A stretch of 64,000 nt of DNA. It comes from Cadophora sp. MPI-SDFR-AT-0126 (Eukaryota; Ascomycota; Leotiomycetes; Helotiales; Ploettnerulaceae). This document shows positions 11,233-21,856 of this stretch, one piece after another. The DNA lies in assembly GCA_020747065.1 (NCBI GenBank), contig JAGMVK010000010.1, positions 1,612,001 to 1,676,000 on the forward strand, read 5' to 3'. The notes beneath the pieces were generated by a model that saw nothing but the letters and a program-made list of their open reading frames with translations, was not told where the DNA came from and made no database searches. Positions within the stretch are counted from its first letter, which is position 1. Every line of letters starts with the position of its first letter. The position numbers and the translations under genes were made by a program.

Positions 11233-14200
11233 ATGAGGTGGGAGAGTCTCGTCAATCAACATGTCAACCTCGAGCCACAAGACTTGATCCAAGCAAAAGA
11301 GATCAAGAACCCGGAAGACCTCAAGTCGAAGCTTCAGGATTCTTCCGCCCAGCATCAAACATCCCAGGTTGTTCTCGCGTTGTACCCATATATTACCCAA
11401 CTGGGAAGCTTGTCAAGCACTTTTCTTGGGATGACTAATGGCATAGTTGATGTCTCGATCTTGTGGGGTGTACTATTCATGGACCTCCGCGTACGTATTT
11501 TGGTATTTGGCCACAGAGGGACAGAGAACTGACAGAGCAAGCTCCTACTCGAATTTAATGAGTCAATGCTGGTCATCTCCCGGTACTGCAACACCATTGG
11601 AACAAAGCTGCAATACTTCAATGAATTCAGATGCAGTGCCGAAAATGCACATGTGAAGAAAGATGCCCTCTTTGAGGTTCATACCGAACTTCTCATATTG
11701 TTCGCAGGCATCTACAAGCCGATCAGAGATGATCCATCAAGCAAGTCCAATATCCATATATTCAACGCTTACTGAAAGCTAATCCCAGATACAAGGGATC
11801 GCAAAGACTGAGAAAACATTCAGAGATGCCATCTCTAATATCGAAAGCCGTTTCAGTGACTTAGAACGGACTGAACAGCTGAAAGTTGCTAATCTGAATA
11901 ACGAAAATCACCGAAACACACTCGCAAGCCAAAAGAAATTGATTTCAGCAGAAATCCCTGGTATGGGAGCGATCTTGCCATGTTTTGATACACTTCCTCC
12001 TCCACCGAATCGATTTTTTGGTAGAGATGATGATCTTGAGAAGATACACGAGATTTTGGCCCCATCAACACCCGGACTCCGATCAATCGCAATATATGGC
12101 CTGGGTGGCGTCGGAAAAACCCAAATTGCTCTCTCGTATGCATACAGGCATAGAAGTTTGAAGACATTCGAAGCTATTCTATGGGTGAACAGCGAGACAT
12201 CACTTTCTTTAGCTAGCAGTTTCACAAGGATTGCTATCGTCCTTGGTATTCCGAAAGCTCGAAGCCTCACAGATGCTGAGAACAGAGTACTGGTGTTGTC
12301 GGAACTTCAAAAAATTTCCTCACCGTGGCTGCTCATATTCGACAATGCAGAAGAACCGAGTCTGTTACAGAGTTTCTGGCCGACTACCAACCATGGCTCA
12401 GTGCTCGTCACCAGTCGAAATCACATTCTAGCTCTCGACCCTGCTAGTGGGGGATTAGAAATTGAGACATTCAGTGAAGAACAGGGGGCAGACTTCCTCT
12501 TATCACACTTTCCTCCACAGCATCGGTCAATTAAAGTGGAACAAGAAGCAGCTTTGAACTTCTCTCAGAGACTTGGAGGGCACGCACTGGCTATCAACCA
12601 AATGGCCGCTTTGATGATTCACAAAGGTCTTACTATTTCCGAGTTCAGCGTCGCCTATGACAAGCGGACGAAGCATATCCATCGAGAGCGGCGACAAGGG
12701 CAAAAGTCGCCGGGATATCCGCACTATCTGGACACTGTCTGGAAGATGTCCTTCGATACGTTATCAGAACCGAAGCACGCATCATCTTTTGCTATGCTTG
12801 GCGTGCTTTCACTCACTGCGCCCGATCTCATTCCCCAGGATCTCTTCAGATACGCCTCGAATTTACCAAAATCGCTGGACTTCTGTGAAGATGCATACAG
12901 GTGATTCACAACCCTTCCGTTCTCGACTGTTGCTAATTCAAGTATCTCCCTAGCTTATCGGAGCCGATGGAGCTACTCTTCAGACTGTCTTTGATGAAGA
13001 AGTCAGTCGAAGAGTTATCATCAGATTCGGCGATGAGTATGCTGTCCCTACACAGATTAGTTCAAACAGAGTTTGGATATTACGTCGACGACACGGTCCG
13101 GCAGGAAATGTTTACCAATGCCACAAAGCTGCTGAGTAATGCGTTCCCGAAGCAGGTCAACGGACGACCTATGCGCAAAGTCTGGCCTACTTGCGCTCTG
13201 TACATCTCTCATGTGATAGCACTGGCAGAGTGTTACAATTCCTCTACGGGTATTACGCCTACATCTGAGTTCTGCTGGCTTATCAGCTACGCTGCATGGT
13301 AAAGGATTGATTCATATACAATGATTGCAGACCACTAATCCTTCCTAGGTACCTCAAAGAGTATGGATCGGTACCTCAAGTTCGGTTCCTTATAGATGTG
13401 GGATTTAAAGCCTATGAAGAGTGTCTGGAGAAGGACAAACTAGTCCATCTGCATCTTTCCAACAGCGCAGGGGTTCTGAATCTCGAGAGAGGATACTTCA
13501 CTGAAGCTTGGGGGTACTTGAAGACTTGCGAAAAGTCGATCTTGGAGATTTTCGGTCCAGACCACGAAGAGACTTCATCGATCTACAACAATCTGGGCCT
13601 GTGTTCTACTTCCATGGGAGACAATACTGGAGCACTTCGATACCTGGAACTGGCAGCAAAGATGATGAGCGAAGACACAAGTGCCACTCCAGAAGAAAGG
13701 TCGGAAAACGTAGCTGCTGCTAATATTGTATTGGGTCGTGCACACTGGATCCTGGGAGATCATGTCTCTGCGGCGGCCTGTTGCCAAAAAGCTGTGGAAT
13801 ACTACGAAGTCTCGGAAGATGACTGGTACCTCTCTGCTCAGTAAGCGTGCCTGACAGCATCTCAAACGATCACTACTTACTTCCGCTCCAGCTCTCATTA
13901 CGCCTTCGCTGGCGTACATCGCACGAATCTGGACCTGGGGAAAGCGAAAGAATCGTATGAAAGGTGCCAAAAACTCATGGACGACCACTCGGCACATCTT
14001 CATCCTTTCATGCCACACATCATATACAAATTAGGCTGCCTGGAAATGGATGGTGGTAACTACGAGCTTGCTGTGTAAGTCTTGCCTATCTTGTTGCTCT
14101 CCTCTCTGTGTTAAGATTACTCACAGAAAGTAGAACATATTTGACAGAAGCGCTATCCATTGCCGAGTTGATCTCGTTAAGCCCAGGCGAAATATCGCGG

Positions 14201-14377
14201 ATTTCAAACATGTTGGGAAACGCACTCTCGAAGAGCGGAGGGAAAGACAACGAGGCGGCGGCGGCCTCTGCGTATAACCGTGCGATTGAACTTAGAAAGG
14301 AGGTCCAGAAGGTTTATAATGCATCTGATCAGAGTGAGAGGGCCTATGATATGCTCGTTGCTGTGATTTACTGGTGA
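11233..14377 (+). CDS. NLR-like STAND protein: N-terminal helical domain, NB-ARC, TPR repeats
   Basis: Fungal NOD-like receptor of the STAND class, probably a cytosolic sensor in nonself recognition or cell-death signalling (family knowledge). The N-terminal region (ILWGVLFMDLR... SRYCNTIGTKLQYFNEF... VHTELLILF) matches the helical domain that often precedes fungal NB domains. The NB-ARC part shows Walker A GLGGVGKTQIAL, Walker B WLLIFDNAE, the GSVLVTSRN sensor and GGHALAINQMAAL in the GLPL position. After 13,350 come TPR-like helices (SIYNNLGLCSTSMGDNTGALRY, AANIVLGRAHWILGDHVSAA). Introns lie near 11,490, 11,742, 12,902, 13,301, 13,843 and 14,075. The second is awkward: the frame is kept only with a GC donor at about 11,742 and an AAG acceptor at about 11,801. 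That is either a rare intron or a lesion. An extra upstream exon cannot be excluded. Confidence 0.78.
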
Positions 14378-15100
14378 TGGGAACGAAGCTGGAGTTTATA
14401 AGGAGTTTGGTGTTACATCTAATGTCGCTTTGATATGCCTTTACTGTACTTATTCTGTATCCGAAATAGTCGCCCTGGAATTTACCCACAAAAATTGCAC
14501 TTGCTCGCCTTAGCTGTACAAGAACTTGTCCTTCTAAAAGTTACACTCACTTTTCTGCAACGAAGTAGAGGCTTTCAATGTGACAATCTTCATTTGAAGA
14601 GATTCTGATTAGCTAATTATATTTCTTATAACACTATAGCTGAAGAGCAAGAAAGACAAGCAGACCATGTGAGATCGAAGACGGAAGCTCGGCACCGCTT
14701 TCAAAAAGTGTGCTCGCGCCCGACAGAATGTCAGCAAGATCGCATCTGAGCGTGTCTCCACCGACACTTCCGAAACAGTCCGAAAGTGGTTTCTGGCAAA
14801 TGTCGACCTCTTGGTGATCTTGACTTTCAGATGGTACCACGAGGAGCTTGACCCGGTTATTTACGTCAAACTTTACGTCGGCTCGTTGGTAAGTCCTGAC
14901 TTTAGCGAGCCCATGAAGCGAGTCGTTTGTTTTGACGTCTGAATTCGTTAATTTGCATCAACACGCATTGACATCAAATACACGTAAACAAGTGTATCGA
15001 GGCTGTTTTTGTCGGACCAAAAGTCCAGAAGTACATTCCAAGCATTACGGCTTATCCATCTCCTACACGGCCTCCTTCCATAAGGACGTCACAGCCCACA
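14378..15100. other. Intergenic, one open stretch of unclear meaning
   Basis: The plus strand at about 14,671-14,889 stays open for 70 codons (FKKCARARQNVSKIASERV..., ending at a GTAAGT), but the only ATG before it is followed at once by TGA. It may be a fragment of a lost gene. The rest shows nothing recognisable. Confidence 0.3.
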
Positions 15101-15709
15101 ATGTCTCATCCACTTCCACTCAAATCTCACAATCCTCGTGAAGCTGTATCCGACACACTCTACAGAGCCCTCATCGCATTCGAAGAGAAAGCGGTCTCAC
15201 TCTTCGCCTCGGCATTTGCTGGCGATGATGTATCCTTTACATGAACGGGGATGTCACCCAAGGGCTCGAAATGATCCATTCGAAGCTGCTGGCTCATGTC
15301 GGACCCATAGTATTCAGAGCCGCTATCACTTTGAGACAATTTAACACACTAGACTAGGGCTGATAACCTCATCTTCTTATCTCCCAAATATCAAAGGACT
15401 CAATTCTAATTGTGATATTAGGACACAACTTATATGGTGTCAAGCATCCGGAGTGATCTCCCAAATGATACAGCGATCTTCACTGCCACAGCTATGAACA
15501 AGCGTGCTCCTCCAGAGACTGTAGCCGAGCCTGATGGTCTCGAATTCTGGGCTGGTGAGACGTACTGGATCAATTTTGTGTAATTGAACTGCGAGTGGAA
15601 GCTCAAGATGTGGTCGATTAATGATGTTTGGGCGCATGGAGATCCATCAGTCACGACTCATGGATCCGGATCAATCTTGAATGTTCGAGGACAGTGGCCA
15701 TGTGGCTGA
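15101..15709 (+). pseudogene. SnoaL/NTF2-like protein pseudogene
   Basis: Remnant of a small SnoaL-like (NTF2 fold) protein, a family that includes polyketide cyclase-like and stress proteins. Frame 1 begins at ATG 15,101 and contains REAVSDTLYRALIAFEEKAV and FASAFAGDDVSF. Around 15,233-15,240 the homologous reading moves to another frame (MNGDVTQGLEMIHSKLLAHV), which fits the loss of one base. An intact intron, 15,310-15,421, then joins GPI to DTTYMVSSIRSDLPNDTA. An in-frame TAA at 15,581-15,583 interrupts the last part, which goes on as WKLKMWSINDVWAHGDPS to the TGA at 15,707. One lesion might be a sequencing error; two independent lesions favour a true pseudogene. The intron ends are still canonical, so decay looks recent. 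Confidence 0.68.
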
Positions 15710-16187
15710 CGTTGAGTGTATCTTCATGACATGTTGAGTTCTTAGAGTGATATAAGTGCCGGAGTTGGAAATCCTTCAAAGTAATTTTTCCAAACTGCTC
15801 TTTGTTCATTCTCCTCATATAAGGCATATTGAAGTTTTTTTCCTCGAAGGAACTTCGCCCTGACCGCTTTGGGGAGCGATGTGCAACAGAGTGTTTAACT
15901 TACCTCGCTCGTATGGTGTTTACGCCAAGACAATGACCGAACAAAATATCTGGAAAGAACTCAGGATACATGATCAAAGCACTGTAGATGAATCAAAACC
16001 AATTTATAATCAAGAAATTATCTGATAGCCAGAAGCTACTGAATCATGAGAATGTACGAGATTGAGCATGAGAATGTTGTGACATAGTAAATATTACAAC
16101 AATCTAAAATATAAGACTCAATTTCATTCATATTATGACCCGTCAACTCAAAATTAACTTATCACGGAAGTCAGTGACTCGCGATAA
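15710..16187. other. Intergenic with dispersed repeat copy A
   Basis: Contains one copy (about 15,815-15,965) of a sequence that recurs near 19,690-19,840. The remainder is AT-rich and without coding signal. Confidence 0.5.
15815..15965. repeat. Dispersed direct repeat, copy A
   Basis: Shares ACTTCGCCCTGACC, GAGCGATGTGCAACAGA and GTTTACGCCAAGACA, in this order and spacing, with copy B at 19,690-19,840. The two copies are in the same orientation and enclose the CorA-like gene. Ends were judged by eye. Confidence 0.65.
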
Positions 16188-19028
16188 TCAATCGTCATTG
16201 AGACTGTGACTAGATCCGCTGTCGCTGGAGCTGGAGGTCCGTGAGCGCCGGCGGAAAATCTTGCGGAACATCCACCGGTCGGCCAGGAATGTCTTCCATT
16301 TCGATTTCTTAGTAATGAAAACGTACTCTTGCTGCTCTTCAGTTCCTCCTCTGGACTTTGCTCTGATCAATTCCAGCCTTATCTTCAACTTCTCAATTTT
16401 CTCGTCGTCGTCTTGTCGGACCACCTTCGAAAATCCCGTTGCATTATCCAAATATGCCATGGCGATCTGTGCGTAGAGCATGCAGAGTTGGCGGAGACCA
16501 GCGTGAAACGCTAAGAGTAGAGCGAAGAAAACAATGAAGAAGGAAATGGGAACTAGTTATACTCAGCGCAGATCTAAGTAGAGTACAGGAGCTAAGTGGA
16601 GGGGTACGACGTACACAAGTAAGCGAATACGACGCCAATTCGTAAGTTGCCTCCATTCAGCTCTTTCGCATTCAAGCTGAACAGAGAGGCAACAGTTGAA
16701 AGTGGAAGCTTTTGACGATTAGTATTTGAACATCGCATGAATTATACGGTGCTTACGAAGAGGATGGTGACCGTTGTGAACTTTGTTGTCATTAGTGTCA
16801 GACATTTAGCTGTCAAGGTGGAAGTCGGCGCGACTCACAAGCATGATTGATTTTCCCTGTTTCGTTGTCTCCATGGCTTGGAGTGCTGCTTGTTTAGCCT
16901 GTTCGTTGGCTTGCTCTGCTTGGAAACGGCTCGATCGTGCTTCGGAGACATTCGTCTGCTTCTGCTTCAAATCCAAGAGGTCGACAATCTGATTCAGATT
17001 CTCATTAAACATGCCCCAAAAAGGCTTCGCACAATTTAGCTTTCTTACCTGCTTATATGTATGCGAAGCATCTTTGTGAAGTTGTTCAACTGTTGCTTTC
17101 CTGTTTCGGATATTCCGCAGCAGTTTTTCGCTGGCCCACCTCTCCTGCCCCAGTACGTTGTGAAGCATGGTCAAAGCTCGCTGTTGCTGGCTTATAACAT
17201 CTTCTATCATGTTCAGCTCGTCAGAAATGTTCTTTATTTGCCTCAGACTTATGATCTCCCGCGTAATGTCCGACAAATCACCCGGCGCGGGCTGCTGAAG
17301 ATCGCTTAGTGCTTTCTCCCATTCCTCGTACTCTTCCGGCAGTGGTGTACCTCTCTCACGATCCCGAAGTGCACCTATGACTTTCTCAAGGGTCGTTTGG
17401 AACCTTCTAGAACTTGTGCAGAAATCATCGAAAAGGATTGTCTGCTCGACCATCTGGTATGCATCAGCGAATTCTAGACGATCTGAAGGGACGGACTAAC
17501 CACTCGCCTGATGGAACTGTCGAAAACCTCCAGAAAATGAAATTCCGCTCCATCTTGGTTTTGGTTAAAATTTGGCTCCATCATATTTCCTGCGCAGCTA
17601 TCTATGATGATAGTGGCGAGATCAAAAGACGACGATATTGTTTCGTAGATTTCTCTCTGCGACAGCTGATGGACGATCTTCTCTAAAAGATCAATCGAAT
17701 CCCCTGCTTCAGAATTAGGATCATCCACCCAGCAACCCGGAAAACAAGTGACCACAATATCTAGCGTAACATGAGCAAACGCACTTTATAGAACATTTTC
17801 TGTAATGTCGACACGACTTACCACCAATTACCCAAGCCCAACATTGGTCGACCATAAGAACATGGGGTCTGCTTTTATTCACAGGATTTTCCAGGAGGTG
17901 TTGGGTTGAAGTCTGAGACTCCTCCCTCCTGGTTATACTGGCAGGGGCGTGGTACGCCTGATGAAGGTCTCTTCGAGGGTGAAGGGGGGATGGATGCTTC
18001 AGATATTTCCGCAACAGCCTCTCGTCGCTGTTGCATCTCAGACCTAGAAGCTGCTCGTCTGTAAATGATAGATGTCTTTCAGACAATATATCATTCGTAA
18101 GTTGAGCTATGTATCGTCGTGCGGGTTCGGTTTCCCAGTGAAGGAACGGCATAAAAAATGCCAGATTGAGCCCATGTGATCCACGCGCATCACCCGGTGC
18201 TACAAAGAGTTAGCTTCGGTGTAGCGATATATTGAATGTGTATTATTGCCTGCAGATATTTTGGAGCATGAAGATCGCATAAATCGCGCATGCGGGAAGT
18301 AACCGTTTTGGCGTCCTGTCCAGTTCTGCGGACTCAGAACTACCTGATCGTAAGAGATCTGGTCAAAGTTCCCTCGAGGAGAATCTCGATACAGTGCTTC
18401 CATCAGGGACTTTATACCGGTTAGAAAAGCCATCACAAAGATATGAAAAGGATCCATAATTCACCTCCACCCAAGACATATTGTTCGCAGGCAAATGAAT
18501 CCATTGTATCGATCCTGGGGCCGCAAGAACCTCTTTCATAGAGCCATTCAAGAGAGCATGCACAGGAGGCTGTACACGAAACGGACCCCGAGTAGAAGCA
18601 GCGAATGATCGTGCGTCTAATTTCTCGAAGTTCATCAAGGATGCGAGCTTTCCAAATGCAACTGTTTCGGTGCTAGTTTGTGACGGGGAAGAAGTTACAA
18701 TGTCGGCCCAGTGCTGATGGATGAAAGTGCTCAGGGCGGAGTGTCCCGCGTACTTGGGATCCAGCGTATTCCAAGCTGACCTCATCAAACCAGCAACAAA
18801 CTTCCCGTAAGCAATATCGTTTGGGGTGTCAGTGAGTGACGAAAATATCGTGTTTAAAGCAGCTTGTAGATGGTCCCTAAGATCTGGCTCTTGGGACGAC
18901 TGGTCTGACAGCGGAGTGACATTTGCAATGTGCCTCCTAGGAAGATCGGCAGCAGCGGAAGGCACCTGGGAACTGTGCCTCGGAGATTCGCGCGCGGGCT
19001 CGAGATCGCCCTCAGTTGTTGGCGGCAT
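16188..19028 (-). CDS. CorA-like fungal membrane protein
   Basis: Large protein of the fungal CorA-like group, which has an N-terminal soluble region and two C-terminal helices like the Mg2+ channel CorA. Eight exons can be joined. The first starts at ATG 19,028 (MPPTTEGDLEPARESPRHS). Landmarks are HPRRDLHQAYH, VLMVDQCWAWVIG, VVTCFPGCWVDD, a long helical region (residues about 480-690, including ERWASEKLLRNIRNRKATVE and ARSSRFQAEQANEQAKQAAL), TM1 FTTVTILFLPLSTVASLFSL and TM2 PISFFIVFFALLLAFHAGL. The GMN signature of true CorA channels is absent after TM1 (LNAKELNG), as is common in this fungal group, so Mg2+ transport should not be assumed. The second intron appears to use a GC donor (near 18,249). 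The C-terminal tail is basic and serine-rich (RRRSRTSSSSDSGSSHS). The gene is enclosed by direct repeats. Confidence 0.8.
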
Positions 19029-20297
19029 TACGTCTAGCTTTAGCGCGGGAGACCAATTGCTGAGTTATGTTTAGAGAAGGTGAGGCGTCTTAACATTACC
19101 GCGAACAATTCAACTGCAGGATCCAGCGTCCCACTGAATCCCTGTCGTTGCTGAGCAGTCAGACGATACACATGATTTCAATTTGCGGACTTGCTGTCAA
19201 CTCTTATTCGGTCAAGAATCTATCACAAGTCATCAGTTCTGTGATGATATCATTCCATTTATGATAACTTGAAGCAGGATCAAGCACTTAGGACTGAATT
19301 GCAATCATCACGTGATACATTCTTGCAAGGAGGCTGCCGACGATGAATGTCAGATGTCAAGTACAGAACGAATAGACTAATCTGTGATGAAGCTTGGAGG
19401 TGGCAGAAGAGATCCACTGTCGAGACTGAGAACATGCACTATAAATAGATAGCGCCAAAAAAATTACGATCTGTCTCCTTCAACCCTTGAAACTATCTCA
19501 TATCAGTATTCTAGTCGTGGTGTTGACCACTTCGTGTGTCTTTAGGTGGGAACATTTACTATGTGCTGTTACGATGTCGAGAGGCGCTGGATGACTGTGC
19601 TGCTTACCTCGCCGCCAAAGCATAGGAGTTAGACGTAGACGTACCAAGAGACAACAGGTCAGGCATGCACCTTCACACTTATTCATTCGTTTCCCTAAAT
19701 GAGGCATCTTAAGTTGTTTTTCCCCAGAAGCTTCGCCCTGACCCCTTTGGGAGCGATGTGCAACAGAATGTTTACTTCGCTTCTGTCGTTTACGCCAAGA
19801 CAGTAGCCAAACAGAATGGTCCGAAAGGAGAAAACCAGACCAAGATCAAGGTAATCATTCAGTATAAATGGATGGAGAATCCTGTATATCAAGTAATATG
19901 GTCTATGGGCAAAACCTAGAAGGGGGAGCTGCTCCGCTTAGACTGTTTGAAGCGATGTGCAACAGGAGGTTTCGCTTGACATTTGATAATGAGAAGAGAA
20001 GTGTTTGTTTTGTTTGAGAGGACATTCAATTTTGTATATTGAAATTTGGCAATGAACGAAAAGCCGAGATTTCATTGAAATGATTGTATAAATTTAAAAT
20101 TTCAAAAAGAGGAAGCAATACGTGACCCGCTTGTTGACATTCATTTCTGGAGGCACCGAGCGACTTAGTGCTTCTAAGTCCTTGACTTCAAGGTTTGAGG
20201 TCACGGGAATGTGTATGTAAACCAACCGGTTTGAGACTGAAATGAGCACTTACCGTCGTTCAAATTTACTAGGAAGTCATCATCAGTCAGTCAGGAA
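19029..20297. other. Intergenic with dispersed repeat copy B
   Basis: 1.27 kb upstream of the CorA-like gene. It contains repeat copy B at about 19,690-19,840 and a shorter related piece near 19,930-19,980 that shares AGCGATGTGCAACAG. No gene seen. Confidence 0.5.
19690..19840. repeat. Dispersed direct repeat, copy B
   Basis: Same orientation as copy A at 15,815-15,965. Shared blocks include CTTCGCCCTGACC, GAGCGATGTGCAACAGA and GTTTACGCCAAGACA. Similarity also extends leftward (GAGGCATCTTAAG versus AAGGCATATTGAAG). Confidence 0.65.
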
Positions 20298-20336
20298 CTA
20301 AAACTCATGCACATCATGAACCTCCCCCCTGCCCAA

Positions 20337-20399
20337 AATTTCGCTCCCAATCACACATAGCACAACATCCCCAATGCGAGCTGCCAGTCTTCCGAACGC
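20337..20399 (-). repeat. 63-bp duplicated segment, copy 1 (possible exon)
   Basis: Identical to 23,252-23,314 except for four bases. Read on the minus strand as AFGRLAARIGDVVLC, the four differences give one synonymous change, Ile/Val, a synonymous Gly and Ser/Cys. That pattern fits a protein-coding frame. This frame runs on to a TAG at 20,298 (ending VHDVHEF). It begins within or just after the secreted-protein gene, so a downstream exon or an overlapping gene is possible. Confidence 0.5.
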
Positions 20400-20428
20400 A
20401 GTCTGCCTCTGCTCTGCTCTACCAACTA

Positions 20429-21706
20429 TCAAGGAAATGAATCCGTATTCATCGGCACCGCAGTGCCCACCTGTGTTGGCTTCGCCGCATTCGGCGCCAC
20501 CGTCCCCAAAACACCCTGATGCCAACCGCCCTCCGTCGTCATCTTCGGGCCCAACGGCACCAACTTCGGTCTCACGTAACTCCAACCCGTACACTTCTTC
20601 CACGCCCTGCCACCCTCCTTGACCAACTCATGCGGAACCTGAATGAACGGGTTATAATTCCTATACGGCCCAAGAACGAAGCCGGTGCACCCTCGGGGGT
20701 ATGGACAGGAATCAGCCCACGCTTCGCGTTGAACGGTATTGAAGTTGTCCCATGAGATTGACATAGGCTCGTCCGGGACTTTGTACTGCACGCTGGAGAC
20801 GGACTGTGGCGCCATGGTGAGCGTTACGTCCGTCAAAGTCGGACCACATGGAGCAGTGCGGACATTGAGTCCCTGGCCCCCTGAGCGGTAGTACGCCGTC
20901 ACTGAGGGATAAACAAGGTACACACTCGGCGAAGTGAACGTCTCGCCATGGAAGACAACCGTATTCGGATGGCCGGGCTTCGTCGGCTTCGGCGTGAGTG
21001 TGGTGCCGTTCTGGGCGCAGAAGTCGCCGGAGACGGTCGTCACAGGCCAGTAGTACATGGTGCCCGTGTAATCGGCGCCGACGGTGCATTCGGCGAGATC
21101 GGGCTTCACCGGGCAGTCCCATTGAGGTTGGTCGCAGGGCGGGACGCGGAATTGGACGAGGTCGTCCCAGGTTGTGGGGTAGTCGCTTGCTGTTGCTGCT
21201 GCGGAGGTGCTGGAGCTCCATGATGACCAGAGCCTGGTGCATTGGTTGCTGTCTCGGGAGTATGTGCACGTCGGGACGACGTTTGTAGTGTGGTAGCGCT
21301 CGGGGATCCATGTGGTGTAGTTGAAGTATGTGGAATAGCTCCTGGCGAGAGTTGTTGTTGGTGCCCTGGAGACCTCTCTTGTGTGTCCATCACAGAGTGT
21401 TGTCCATTTCATGTTGTCATAGTCGACAGTCTCTTGGTTGAAGTATGTCTCAATATACTTGGAAAGAATCTTTGTTGTCCCGGGATACTGAGATGACATC
21501 TGGGTAGCGAACGAATTCGACCGATATGAGCTCCATGAGTTCCAACACGCATTGACGGGATCAGCCTTGGCATCCGGAGTCGCTCTTCTGAATACCGGTG
21601 GAGGGGTTATTCCTGGTGGAGCTGGCACGGCGCAATTTGACAGCGCTGGCAGCAAAAGTAAGAGCAGCATGCTCGACGAGGATGAAGCAAGCACATGGTC
21701 GAACAT
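20429..21706 (-). CDS. Secreted fungal protein of unknown function
   Basis: Single-exon protein of 425 residues. The ATG at 21,706 was chosen because it is followed by a polar head and a hydrophobic run (MLLLLLLPALSNCAVP), a good signal peptide. The frame is open upstream to 21,856, but those residues look like leader sequence. An RR pair soon after (PPPVFRRATPD) could be a Kex2 processing site. The mature part is rich in Ser, Thr, Tyr and Trp, has about 14 cysteines suited to disulfides, and many N-x-S/T sites (FNYTTW, AQNGTT). Segments such as CWNSWSSYRS and TRLWSSWSSS recur. No enzyme motif was found. It is probably extracellular or wall-associated. Alternative splicing to the shared 63-bp segment downstream is possible but unproven. 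Confidence 0.72.
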   Translation of the reverse strand: MFDHVLASSSSSMLLLLLLPALSNCAVPAPPGITPPPVFRRATPDAKADPVNACWNSWSSYRSNSFATQMSSQYPGTTKILSKYIETYFNQETVDYDNMKWTTLCDGHTREVSRAPTTTLARSYSTYFNYTTWIPERYHTTNVVPTCTYSRDSNQCTRLWSSWSSSTSAAATASDYPTTWDDLVQFRVPPCDQPQWDCPVKPDLAECTVGADYTGTMYYWPVTTVSGDFCAQNGTTLTPKPTKPGHPNTVVFHGETFTSPSVYLVYPSVTAYYRSGGQGLNVRTAPCGPTLTDVTLTMAPQSVSSVQYKVPDEPMSISWDNFNTVQREAWADSCPYPRGCTGFVLGPYRNYNPFIQVPHELVKEGGRAWKKCTGWSYVRPKLVPLGPKMTTEGGWHQGVLGTVAPNAAKPTQVGTAVPMNTDSFP

Positions 21707-21856
21707 GATGTCGAACACGGAACGTACACAAATGACTAAGTAATGACGAAATAGAACCTTCAACACGTTCAGGCTTGACTCCAAAGCTCTTGTGAGCAGG
21801 GAAAATACGGAGTAGATATGTATTCTTCGGAGCGAAGGTCTAGTAATATAGCTCAA

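Noticed and set aside
14671..14889. 70-codon open stretch near the NLR gene
   Set aside because: It has no usable start (ATG-TGA) and no recognisable domain. Mentioned only as a possible fragment.
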